A DNA stretch of 49,247 bases from JAQICB01 sp046482735 (GTDB taxonomy: Bacteria; Bacteroidota; Bacteroidia; Bacteroidales; UBA1715). The notes beneath the pieces were generated by a model. It was not told the DNA's origin. It saw nothing but the letters and a program-made list of their open reading frames with translations, and ran no database searches. Both the position numbers and the translations under genes were made by a program. Below, piece after piece: positions 1 through 8,595 of the stretch; position 1 is the stretch's first letter; each line of letters starts with the position of its first letter. Where the stretch lies: positions 1 to 49,247 of the forward strand of contig JAWOEL010000057.1 of NCBI GenBank assembly GCA_046482735.1. Direction: 5' to 3'.

Positions 1-1
1 G

Positions 2-315
2 TTCGATTACCTCCAGCTCATACCGAGCACCAGCCACAATGACCGGGTTCAGAAGGTGACGGAAATGCCCATCAAGATCAAGGAGCTGGCGTTGCGGATA
101 GGCTGCCCCGCGTTCTGTGGCGTTCAAGCGGCGCGTCGGGTTGATGATCGCAATGACAAAGTGCCAGAGATGCGTGACGCTCAGTGGGCAAGTAGCATCG
201 AGCAGACGTGCGACAAGATTTTCGCCGCCTGCCGGCCTATTCAGTACGAGCCGGGGGGCGGCCTAATTAACGTTGCCGGCTATGGTGACGTGAATATCAC
301 TGACAAGCTGCTCTA
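2..315 (+). pseudogene. Fragment of phage-type replicative DNA helicase (DnaB C-terminal ATPase-like), open at the 5' end and fused to foreign DNA at the 3' end
   Basis: The frame starting at base 2 is open throughout this GC-rich stretch and reads like the back half of a DnaB-family ATPase. FDYLQL matches the Walker B (H3) strand, and the segment from GVQAARRVDD to SIEQTCDKIF matches the conserved stretch that in DnaB runs through the SQLxRxVE, DKRPxxSDLRESGSIEQDAD region. The fragment lacks the N-terminal domain and Walker A (off the window), and its frame then runs without a real end into the antisense of atpD. Base composition (about 55-60% GC by eye) is quite unlike the roughly 33% GC of the rest. 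It is probably phage or plasmid DNA from another replicon, joined here by misassembly or recombination. Family assignment is fairly secure; the origin is inference. Confidence 0.6.
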
Positions 316-1740
316 TTTATCGACCTCACCATCAATAATCATATTAAAGCCTTTAATCGTATCATCAATAGAAACTAATTTACCCTCCAATCCGGTAAAC
401 TGAGTAGCAACATGAAACGGTTGCGATAAAAACCGTTGTACCCTACGAGCACGATGGACAACTAATTTATCTTCTTCAGATAATTCATCCATTCCTAATA
501 TAGCAATAATATCCTGTAATTCTTTATTTCGTTGCAAAATTTGAATCACACGTTGAGCCGTATTATAATGTTCATCACCAACAATTTCAGGCGTTAAAAT
601 ACGTGAACTCGATTCAAGCGGGTCTACCGCAGGATAAATACCAAGCTCAACAATTTTACGACTCAATACAGTTGTAGCATCTAAGTGAGCAAACGTAGTT
701 GCTGGTGCAGGGTCTGTCAAATCATCAGCAGGCACATAAATTGCTTGTACTGATGTAATAGAACCACGCTTTGTTGATGTAATACGTTCTTGCAAAAAGC
801 CCATTTCAGTAGCAAGTGTCGGCTGATACCCCACAGCTGAAGGCATACGCCCTAATAATGCCGAAACTTCAGAACCAGCTTGCGTAAAACGGAAAATATT
901 ATCAACAAACAAAAGTATATCTTTACCACCGGATTGCTCATCACCATCACGGAAATTTTCTGCAATAGTAAGTCCTGAAAGAGCAACACGTGCACGAGCT
1001 CCTGGAGGCTCATTCATTTGACCAAACACCATAGCCAGAGATGAATCTTTAAGAGCTTCATGGTCAATTTTAGACAAATCCCATCCACCTTCTTCAATAC
1101 TTTTCTGGAACTCATCACCATATTTCACAATGCCAGACTCTATCATTTCCCGTAACAAGTCGTTCCCTTCACGCGTACGTTCACCTACACCGGCAAATAC
1201 AGAAAGCCCTTCATATGCTTTGGCTATATTATTAATCAACTCCTGAATCAATACCGTTTTACCAACACCGGCTCCACCAAACAATCCGATTTTACCTCCT
1301 TTTGCATATGGTTCTATCAAATCAATGACTTTTATTCCGGTATATAAAATTTCAGATTCGGTTGATAATTGTTCATATGTAGGCGGCTTATTATGAATCT
1401 GATAACCGCCTTCTTTTGAAACTTCTCCAATACCGTCAATTGCTTCACCGGTAACATTAAATAACCTACCTCGAACTTTTTCTCCTACCGGCATAGTAAT
1501 TTGCTTTCCTGTAGAAACCACATCCATACCACGATACAATCCGTCTGTAGAATCCATTGCTACAGTACGCACAGTACGTTCACCCACATGTTGTTGACAC
1601 TCAAGTACTATCACATGACCATCTTCACGTGTTATTTCCAATGAATCAAGTATATCCGGTAAATTTGCACCTTCTTGATCAAAACTAACGTCTACCACAG
1701 GACCAATTACCTGAACTATTTTGCCACTATTTTTAGACAT
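313..1740 (-). CDS. atpD: ATP synthase F1 subunit beta, C-terminally truncated at a chimeric junction
   Basis: Catalytic subunit of the F1 ATPase, converting ADP and phosphate to ATP on the cytoplasmic face of the inner membrane. Visible are the N-terminal barrel (MSKNSGKIVQVIGPVVDV), Walker A GGAGVGKT at residues 155-162, GERTREGNDL at about 186-195, the Walker B region LLFVDNIFRFTQAG near 276-289 and the DELSEED lever at 418-424. Residues ~208-234 form an insertion typical of Bacteroidota beta subunits. The protein stops at residue 475 after GFNMIIDGEVDK; family members continue about 25-30 residues more (usually starting YPE-A-FN). The stop TAG lies in or at the edge of the GC-rich foreign DNA, so the end is not natural, and atpC, usually next, is missing. 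A -7 box lies 37 bases upstream. Confidence 0.95.
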   Translation of the reverse strand: MSKNSGKIVQVIGPVVDVSFDQEGANLPDILDSLEITREDGHVIVLECQQHVGERTVRTVAMDSTDGLYRGMDVVSTGKQITMPVGEKVRGRLFNVTGEAIDGIGEVSKEGGYQIHNKPPTYEQLSTESEILYTGIKVIDLIEPYAKGGKIGLFGGAGVGKTVLIQELINNIAKAYEGLSVFAGVGERTREGNDLLREMIESGIVKYGDEFQKSIEEGGWDLSKIDHEALKDSSLAMVFGQMNEPPGARARVALSGLTIAENFRDGDEQSGGKDILLFVDNIFRFTQAGSEVSALLGRMPSAVGYQPTLATEMGFLQERITSTKRGSITSVQAIYVPADDLTDPAPATTFAHLDATTVLSRKIVELGIYPAVDPLESSSRILTPEIVGDEHYNTAQRVIQILQRNKELQDIIAILGMDELSEEDKLVVHRARRVQRFLSQPFHVATQFTGLEGKLVSIDDTIKGFNMIIDGEVDK

Positions 1741-1776
1741 AAAACTAAATTTTAGATTCTATTTATCTTGTTACTA

Positions 1777-1784
1777 CAAAATTA
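1777..1784 (-). promoter_or_regulatory. Bacteroidota -7 box for atpD
   Basis: On the minus strand this reads TAATTTTG, matching TAnnTTTG, and ends 36 bases before the atpD ATG. A second identical TAATTTTG lies at 1803-1810. No convincing -33 TTG was located, so this rests on the -7 match and position only. Confidence 0.45.
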
Positions 1785-1833
1785 GTTTTTTTTATTAATT
1801 AACAAAATTATCTTTTAAAATTTATTAAAAAAA

Positions 1834-3402
1834 TCAGTTACTTTCCCGTGCAGACATTTCGATACATGGTACTATCATTTCTTCCATTGAAATTCCTCCA
1901 TGCTGAAAAGTATTTTTATAATAGCGGGCATAATGATTAAAACTATTGGGATATGCAAAAAAGTCATGATTGTTTGCAAAAATGTATGAGCTGGTTAAAT
2001 GCGAAGCCGGCAAGTGAGCATCTTCCGGGTGTCGTATTTCAAAAACGTCTTTGGTTTTATATTTTAGTGCACGACCACTTTTATAGCGTAAATTTTTAGT
2101 AATTGATCTATCTCCTACTACCTGCACCGGACGTTGTACCCGTACCGAACCGTGATCGGTTGTTACACATAATTTACATGTATGTTTCGACAACTCTTTT
2201 AACACATCATACAATACTGAATGCTGAAACCAGGATTGTATTAACGACCGATATGCTGATTCATCTCCGGCTAATTCTTTTATCATATCCATTTCTGTTC
2301 GTGCATGAGAAAGCGTATCTACAAAATTATATACTATTACTGATAGTGCATGATGAGTAATTTGATGTACAATGTCCAATAAATTCTTGCCGGGATGTAT
2401 TGCGGTAATTTTTTTATAATATAATGACTCCTGTATACCTAGGCGTTTCATATGAGCACGAAGGAGTTCTTCTTCCGAATTATTTTTCCCGTCTTCATCT
2501 TCGTCGTTTTTCCAGATGTGTGGATACCTCTTTTCTATGTCAAGAGGCATAAAACCTGCAAACATTGCATTACGTGCATATTGCGTTGTTGTGGGTAAAA
2601 TACTACAATAGAGATCTTCTGATTCAATAAAAAAATATTCGTAAAAAAAAGTTCGCAATGTCATCCAATGATCATAACGTAAATTATCCAAAACCAACAA
2701 CACTGTTGGTCGCTCCGGTGAATGGTTCAGATGAGGAAACACTTTTTCTTTTAATAAACCCGGCGACAGCAATGGCCTATCTTCAGACGCTCCACTCATC
2801 CATGAAATATATTGTTTTTGTATATATTTCGAAAAAGATGCATTCGCTTCTTGTTTTTGCATATGCAAAATTTCATCCATTGCTTTATCATGCGACTTAT
2901 CTAACTGAAACTCCCAATAAGTGATTCGCTTATAAACATGTACCCAATCATCCCATGTTGAAGCATTACTAATATCCATTCCAAGATGAGAAAATTCAGT
3001 TTGATATTGTGTTGTTGTTTTTTGCGTTATAATATCACCACTTTGTAAATTCTTTTTGAGTGCCAAAAGAATTTGATTAGGATTAACCGGCTTTATTAAA
3101 TAATCATCAATCTGCGAACCTATTGCAGCCTCCATAATATCTTCTGCTTCGCTCTTCGTAATCATTACAACAGGAACAACAGGAGCAATTTTTTTTATTT
3201 CTATTAATGTATCAATACCACTTATACCCGGCATTTGTTCATCCAGAAAAATTATATCGAAATATTCCTGTTGTACTTTCTCTATTGCAGACATTCCATC
3301 CTGCACCGACACTACATAATACCCTTTTCCTTCCAAAAAAAGAATATGTGGTTTTAACAATTCAATTTCATCATCTGCCCATAAAATCTTTACCTTTTTC
3401 AT
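1834..3402 (-). CDS. porX: PorX: type IX secretion two-component regulator with receiver and PglZ domains
   Basis: PorX is the response regulator that controls type IX secretion genes in Bacteroidota, working with the PorY kinase and sigma factor SigP. The receiver domain covers residues 1-~120: acidic pair D10/D11, phospho-acceptor D54 in FLDEQMPG, and K104 in LIKP. A helical linker follows, then a PglZ/alkaline-phosphatase-superfamily domain from ~230 to the end, with the metal-site signature VLLVLDNLRYDHW at its start, FVDTLSHART and TTDHGSVRV. Length 522 matches known PorX proteins (~515-520). It lies 42 bases downstream of sprE on the same strand, so the two are probably cotranscribed. 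The kinase partner is not beside it. The family is very distinctive and the call is secure. Confidence 0.93.
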   Translation of the reverse strand: MKKVKILWADDEIELLKPHILFLEGKGYYVVSVQDGMSAIEKVQQEYFDIIFLDEQMPGISGIDTLIEIKKIAPVVPVVMITKSEAEDIMEAAIGSQIDDYLIKPVNPNQILLALKKNLQSGDIITQKTTTQYQTEFSHLGMDISNASTWDDWVHVYKRITYWEFQLDKSHDKAMDEILHMQKQEANASFSKYIQKQYISWMSGASEDRPLLSPGLLKEKVFPHLNHSPERPTVLLVLDNLRYDHWMTLRTFFYEYFFIESEDLYCSILPTTTQYARNAMFAGFMPLDIEKRYPHIWKNDEDEDGKNNSEEELLRAHMKRLGIQESLYYKKITAIHPGKNLLDIVHQITHHALSVIVYNFVDTLSHARTEMDMIKELAGDESAYRSLIQSWFQHSVLYDVLKELSKHTCKLCVTTDHGSVRVQRPVQVVGDRSITKNLRYKSGRALKYKTKDVFEIRHPEDAHLPASHLTSSYIFANNHDFFAYPNSFNHYARYYKNTFQHGGISMEEMIVPCIEMSARESN

Positions 3403-3444
3403 AATCCGGCTATTTGCATTCGTATATGTCTGTAATATATATAC

Positions 3445-6132
3445 TTATTGTATATAATTTTTATGAAAGAACGAAAGATATTCATCCACTTCTTTATATT
3501 TCAATAAAATATTTAAATTTTGTTCATTTATTAGACATTGGTGAGTAAAACTTTTTTCTACTCCTTCAAATATTTCATCACTATTTATTATCAATTCCAA
3601 ATAATTGAGGGCTTGCGAAAGCTCAGTAAAACCCTGAAGAAGTATCATATCGTATCGTAAAGATAATTCTCTGACTGTTAAATCAAAATCAAAGTTAGTA
3701 AAATAATCTAAGTTATAATTCAGTAGGTTAAAACGTACTCTATTAATATCAACAAATTCCGAACGAACTATTATACACATATAATGTTCGGTTTCGGGTT
3801 TATATTCAAACTGTTCACGCTCCTCTTGTTGATACTGTTCCGGCTGCTCGGCTTGTTCTGGCTGCAAAAGCTCCTGAGCTTCAAGCTCGTCATGCACCTG
3901 ATCTATAGTGTCAATATATTGTACTATTCTATATGCCATATCGTACGACTCTGTTTCGGGATATGTTTCCATATATGTTTTCATATTCTCTTGTAATTGC
4001 TCCACGCCATTTTGCTTACCTGAAGCAAGCAATTCCAAAAATACCGCTTTAGGTATAAGTTCGGAATTGGCATACGATTCTTGCAATGTTTGAGATAACT
4101 GCACTACCTCATCTAAATTATTTTGCACAAAAGCATTATACATTTGTGCATATAAATTATGCGTCTGTTTATTCTTTTCACGAATATCCTTCATAAAAGA
4201 AGGATTGGTTAATGCCCGTGCATAATTGCTTTCCGGAAATTCAGTAATTACTGCTTGCTTATACTGCTCTGCCTTTGTTAACAACTGCTCTTCTGCACAT
4301 ATTCTATGCAAATAATAATATGCTATAGGAGTATATTCGCTTTCTGGAAATCGTTCTACAAAAGATTCCAAAGTTTTAATTGCTAAATCATTCGCATGAA
4401 TACTATTGTAATAAATCATGCCTTTTCGAAATAAACTCTGTTCAATTTTTTGCACAGCAACTTTTTGTGACGAATCGGTCAATGGAATATTTTTCAAATA
4501 AAAATCACGCGATTTCAGGTTATATTCTCCATCATCAACTTTTTCAGAAACAGAATCACCTGAAGCAGCATACTCATCGTTATCATCCCAGTCATTTTGT
4601 GATGCACCAGAAAGGAACCGCCAATTATCCCGCAATTTTCTATCGCCCCACCGTGTCGCAAATTCAGTTTTCCCTAGTTGCACTATTGCATCATTATAGA
4701 AATACCACGCTCCTGATAATTTTTGATTTTGTGTTCCAAATTCCTGAGCAAACATACGAGATTGTTCACGTTGTATAGCCTCCTTCTGACGTGCTCCTCG
4801 TTCTCGTTCTTTTACCTTTTCTATAATACCATCAATATGTGCTATACGTTCAGAGGAACTCATACGGGCAACACGCACCAAGCTGTCTTGCGTAACAACC
4901 TCATTATGTTCTTTATACAAAGCTTGCAAACTTTGATTCATATTGCTTACAGTATGGTAATTTCTATAATCATCAGGCAATACCATCATACATGAATCAT
5001 AATAGGGTGCTGCTGCTATATAATTATTTTTAGATACAAATATTTTTCCAATAGCCAAATATGACATAGCTTTCTGAAACGATTCTGAATGACTGTGCTC
5101 CAAAGATAATGTGTAATATTTCAATGCTTCGTCCTCATCATGTTCCTGATAATAGACATTTGCGAGAGCATAATATATTTGATCTTTATATTCTTTGTTT
5201 TTCTCATCGTTACGTAATTTTTTTAATTGCGATTTTATTTGTGCACTTCGTCCTCCTCCCTCATAAGCAGTAGCTTTGTGTACACGAGCCTGAAAAGTCA
5301 TTTCATAGGTAGAATTCATTTTTTCTACCTTTGTATATGTTTCTATAGCTTTTTCGCTATTACCAATTTCTTCGTACAACTGAGCTAATATATAGGTATA
5401 GCGAACTCTGGTTTTTTTATTCTTCTCATACATTAAGCATTGCTCAAGAGTATAAACGGCTTCTTGATACTGCTTTTTTTGAATATGCATATCTGTATAT
5501 AGTGCATAAAGTTCGGCCAATAATTTTTCAGGAAAGTCTTTATTTTCCTGTATTTTTTTTAAAATATCATGTGCCTGACTATACTGTTTTTTCTCAATTT
5601 TTATGCGTACAATTCCTAAAAAAGCCTCAAAGCGAATCGAATGATTCGGATATTCTTGTATTAAAAACTGATAATTTTTGCGTGCTTCGGTATATTCTTC
5701 TTTATAAAAAAAAGCATTACCCATAAGCAAGTAAGCTTTTTTTACCCATTCATTATACTCTTTTTTTGCATAAAATTCTTTTTGTTTTGGTGTAGTTGGT
5801 CTACCTTTTTGAGCAGGACGAGCCGTTAAAGAATGATTCTTAATTAATTTAGAACTTTTTTGAATTGCTCTATCCATATCAGACGAAACAGCTGAAAGCA
5901 ATGATTTATCTTTATAATAAAAAAGCGGTAATATTTTATTGTATGGTTCTTCAAAGGAATCTTCAATACGCTTAATTCCTTTTTTGTAAGACTCGTTTCC
6001 ATTAAAGTATATATTATAATGAGATACCAAATTATGATACGTACGAGTTACAAACGTATTTTTTTTGGTTGAACACGAATATGCAACTAACCCAACACAC
6101 AGAAATAATAAATATTTTTTCAGTAAATACAC
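3445..6132 (-). CDS. sprE: SprE/PorW: TPR lipoprotein of the type IX secretion system
   Basis: SprE (PorW in Porphyromonas) is an outer-membrane-associated lipoprotein needed for type IX secretion and, in flavobacteria, gliding. The sequence starts with a lipoprotein signal (hydrophobic residues 7-19, Cys20 in AYSC) followed by STKKNTFVTRTYHNLVSHYN, the hallmark N-terminal block of this family. Many TPR-like helical pairs run from ~130 to ~400 (for example AYLLMGNAFFYKEEYTEA) and again at ~575-760. A Gln/Glu-rich linker sits at ~765-790, and the conserved C-terminal domain ends YLSFFHKNYIQ. 895 residues is normal for the family. It is the first gene of the sprE-porX pair; its probable promoter lies in the intergenic region shared with the divergent lipoprotein gene at 6322. 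Confidence 0.9.
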   Translation of the reverse strand: MYLLKKYLLFLCVGLVAYSCSTKKNTFVTRTYHNLVSHYNIYFNGNESYKKGIKRIEDSFEEPYNKILPLFYYKDKSLLSAVSSDMDRAIQKSSKLIKNHSLTARPAQKGRPTTPKQKEFYAKKEYNEWVKKAYLLMGNAFFYKEEYTEARKNYQFLIQEYPNHSIRFEAFLGIVRIKIEKKQYSQAHDILKKIQENKDFPEKLLAELYALYTDMHIQKKQYQEAVYTLEQCLMYEKNKKTRVRYTYILAQLYEEIGNSEKAIETYTKVEKMNSTYEMTFQARVHKATAYEGGGRSAQIKSQLKKLRNDEKNKEYKDQIYYALANVYYQEHDEDEALKYYTLSLEHSHSESFQKAMSYLAIGKIFVSKNNYIAAAPYYDSCMMVLPDDYRNYHTVSNMNQSLQALYKEHNEVVTQDSLVRVARMSSSERIAHIDGIIEKVKERERGARQKEAIQREQSRMFAQEFGTQNQKLSGAWYFYNDAIVQLGKTEFATRWGDRKLRDNWRFLSGASQNDWDDNDEYAASGDSVSEKVDDGEYNLKSRDFYLKNIPLTDSSQKVAVQKIEQSLFRKGMIYYNSIHANDLAIKTLESFVERFPESEYTPIAYYYLHRICAEEQLLTKAEQYKQAVITEFPESNYARALTNPSFMKDIREKNKQTHNLYAQMYNAFVQNNLDEVVQLSQTLQESYANSELIPKAVFLELLASGKQNGVEQLQENMKTYMETYPETESYDMAYRIVQYIDTIDQVHDELEAQELLQPEQAEQPEQYQQEEREQFEYKPETEHYMCIIVRSEFVDINRVRFNLLNYNLDYFTNFDFDLTVRELSLRYDMILLQGFTELSQALNYLELIINSDEIFEGVEKSFTHQCLINEQNLNILLKYKEVDEYLSFFHKNYIQ

Positions 6133-6209
6133 AAGTTTGGTTTTATTCTTTTCTATTAACTTAAAAACAAAAAAAATATTTTATTCGCACGCTAATTATA
6201 AATAATAAC

Positions 6210-6255
6210 TATTTTTGAATGATACAAATAAAAATTCTATTTTTGTACAAAAATA
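6210..6255. promoter_or_regulatory. Divergent promoter region between sprE and the 6322 lipoprotein gene
   Basis: Plus strand: TTTG at 6214-6217, 20-base spacer, TATTTTTG at 6238-6245, fitting the Bacteroidota TTTG/TAnnTTTG pattern for the gene at 6322. Minus strand: TATTTTTG (written CAAAAATA on plus) at 6248-6255, about 115 bases before the sprE start. The two -7 boxes lie back to back with a 2-base gap, so polymerase binding to one would be expected to hinder the other. Confidence 0.5.
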
Positions 6256-6321
6256 AACGAATATGACTATTTAACAAATTTAATAATACAAAGTCTTAAC
6301 AAAACAAAATTCTTAACCGTC

Positions 6322-7950
6322 ATGAAAAAAACATTCACAGTACCAGTCTTATTTATTGCACTTGCAACATTGCTTCTTATAAGTTCATGTTCTTCTTCAA
6401 ATAATGAAATAAAACATATTCCTTCAGACGCTCTGTTTGTTGGAGTTGTTAACACACCTGAAATTGGTGTAAAAAGCCAATTGCATAAAGATAAATCTTT
6501 TGCCTTTATTTCTAATTTAGTTGATATGACCGAACAATCACAAGAACATATTGCTGTTTTATTACATGGTATTCTTGAAGAAAAACAAGAATCAGGCATT
6601 CATATCTTAAAACCATTTTTCTTTTATACTCAAAATGAAGGTGCTGATATTAATATTATTATTCCACTTGCTGACGACACAAAATTTGGTAATTATATAG
6701 AAAAAAATCTTAGTGACACATTCACCAAAATAACACAAAACGACATTATTGTATATACAGACGAAAAAGGGAATAGCATAGCATACAATGAACATTCTGC
6801 TTTCATTATTACCAGCGATAATTATTCCATTGAATCTATTGTAACATTATTCAATATCTCCAAAGAAAACTCTATTGCTGAGAATGATGAATTTTTAGAG
6901 TTTTTTGATGAATCAAAAGACATGGCATTATTTATGCAAACCAACCTCCTTTTAGAATCAAACAGCAGCATCCAAAAACAAGTCAAATCATCTTTAACTC
7001 TTTTCGACTACAGTCTCGAAGAGTTAAAAGACAGTTATATTTCGTTTAATTTAAATTTTAAATCCGACAACATAGAATTAACCACACTCATTACCGGAGA
7101 TGAAGATTTTGAAGCTCTTGTTTCCGAAAATTCATTAACAAAACCATCATTTTCAGATGATGTGCTTTCATACGTTCCTGAAAAAACCTTGTTTTTTACA
7201 GCAGGCACTTTCGATCCTGAAAAACTCTTACAATATATAAAGAAATTAGACAACCGTAATAATATCATTTCATTGCTTGAAAAAAATGATATTGCAGCAA
7301 AAGCTCTTATTCAAGATTTTGAAGGCGATTTTGCAATAAGTTTATATAATTTTTCTACTGAATCATTTTCAATTCCGCGAACAATGTTTAAAGGTCTTGA
7401 CGAAAATGGAAAAGCGATATTTGCTGATACCGTTATTTCTCAAGAAAAAACAATCCCGCAAATTACGGCTGCCTTATCATTACATAATTCTCAAAACATT
7501 TCATTATTATTTGACCAATTCGGACAAAATTTCCTTGAAAAAAAGGGAGATTATTATATTTTTAAACAGTCTGCAACTTTGGGTATGAATTCGTATATAT
7601 GCCTTACAGACAATATGCTTGTTTTATCTACCGACAAAAACGCCATAGAAAAAGCTCTCGAAGGTGGTTTTGATGAAAATTTTACTTCAAATAAACAACA
7701 CAAGAATATTACTTCAGCAGGGTATGTGTTTGCTAATCTGGATTATGAATCATATCCAAAAGGTCTCAAGTCTATAAGTGAAAAAATGGGTATAGAGCAC
7801 ATTATACAAGAGATAGCTCCTTTAGTTCAATCTCTTGAAATAAAATCAGAAAACAACATGTCATCATCAGTTATTTTGAATTTACAAAATGATGACGAAA
7901 ACAGTCTATATCAAGTATTACATACAGTTGATGAATTTTCGGGATTATAA
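6322..7950 (+). CDS. DUF4836-like lipoprotein of unknown function
   Basis: A 542-residue predicted lipoprotein: hydrophobic signal at 5-20 and lipobox ISSC with Cys23, then a long soluble region with no membrane segments. The opening of the mature part (IPSDALFVGVVN), the alternating strand-helix pattern, and the internal recurrence of NxxLL/DYSLEEL-type segments resemble the DUF4836 proteins common in Bacteroidota, whose function is unknown; the match is by eye only. It is probably an outer-membrane-anchored protein facing the periplasm or the surface. The stop is 6 bases before the ABC ATPase gene, which in turn overlaps the permease gene, so the three look like one transcription unit. That suggests a shared role at the envelope, but the sequence shows no substrate. 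Confidence 0.6.
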   Translation: MKKTFTVPVLFIALATLLLISSCSSSNNEIKHIPSDALFVGVVNTPEIGVKSQLHKDKSFAFISNLVDMTEQSQEHIAVLLHGILEEKQESGIHILKPFFFYTQNEGADINIIIPLADDTKFGNYIEKNLSDTFTKITQNDIIVYTDEKGNSIAYNEHSAFIITSDNYSIESIVTLFNISKENSIAENDEFLEFFDESKDMALFMQTNLLLESNSSIQKQVKSSLTLFDYSLEELKDSYISFNLNFKSDNIELTTLITGDEDFEALVSENSLTKPSFSDDVLSYVPEKTLFFTAGTFDPEKLLQYIKKLDNRNNIISLLEKNDIAAKALIQDFEGDFAISLYNFSTESFSIPRTMFKGLDENGKAIFADTVISQEKTIPQITAALSLHNSQNISLLFDQFGQNFLEKKGDYYIFKQSATLGMNSYICLTDNMLVLSTDKNAIEKALEGGFDENFTSNKQHKNITSAGYVFANLDYESYPKGLKSISEKMGIEHIIQEIAPLVQSLEIKSENNMSSSVILNLQNDDENSLYQVLHTVDEFSGL

Positions 7951-7956
7951 AAAAAT

Positions 7957-8595
7957 ATGAACATTTATTGTACTAATGTTATTCCTGTACCAATGTCAGA
8001 TTCACCAGTAGAGTCTGACATTTGGTACAATTCAATATCTTTTACAGAAGACACAATATACCATATTGTAGCCCCCAGCGGTACCGGGAAGACCTCACTT
8101 GTATCTTTTTTGTTTGGCATTCGCAACGATTATCACGGTACTATTTTATTCGACAATACCGACATCTCCTCTTTCAACATGAACGACTGGAGTAACATTC
8201 GCCGCTCTGAAATCAGTATTGTTTTTCAGGGACTTGCTTTATTTCCTGATTTAACTGTTTTAGAAAACATTACGATAAAAAACAAACTAACCGGATACAA
8301 AAGTACTGCTAAAATTCTCTCGCTTATTTCTGAATTTGGATTAGATAAACATACACATAAACCGGCACAGTTTTTATCGTTTGGTCAAAAACAACGCGTC
8401 GCTATTATTCGTGCCTTGTGTCAACCATTCTCAGTACTTCTTCTGGACGAACCATTTAGTCATTTAGACACAGACAATGTTCACACATGCCTCAACGTTA
8501 TTGAACAAGAAACACGTGCAAGGGGAGCCACAGCATTGATAACATCATTAAATCATTTTTCTTATACACAATCTCAACATGTTCTCAACTTATAA
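7957..8595 (+). CDS. ABC transporter ATP-binding protein, MacB/LolD-like, with altered H-loop
   Basis: A 212-residue ABC ATPase. Walker A is APSGTGKTS (~43-51) with Ala in place of the first Gly; the Q-loop is IVFQGLALFPDLTVLENI (~88-105); the signature is LSFGQKQRVAI, so LSFGQ instead of LSGGQ; Walker B and D-loop are LLLDEPFSHLD. Where MacB/LolD proteins have VTHD, this protein has TSLN by simple length alignment, so the switch histidine seems absent, though a His occurs two residues later (LNHF). The N-terminus is short and diverged. Its stop overlaps the permease start by 17 bases, which ties the two together as one transporter. Substrate unknown; the sequence order (lipoprotein-ATPase-permease) would fit lipoprotein trafficking or an envelope stress role, but this is inference. 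Confidence 0.85.
   Translation: MNIYCTNVIPVPMSDSPVESDIWYNSISFTEDTIYHIVAPSGTGKTSLVSFLFGIRNDYHGTILFDNTDISSFNMNDWSNIRRSEISIVFQGLALFPDLTVLENITIKNKLTGYKSTAKILSLISEFGLDKHTHKPAQFLSFGQKQRVAIIRALCQPFSVLLLDEPFSHLDTDNVHTCLNVIEQETRARGATALITSLNHFSYTQSQHVLNL

Noticed and set aside
56..403. 115-codon open frame on the plus strand
   Set aside because: It crosses the junction at ~315; only the first part is the helicase fragment, the rest is antisense of atpD.
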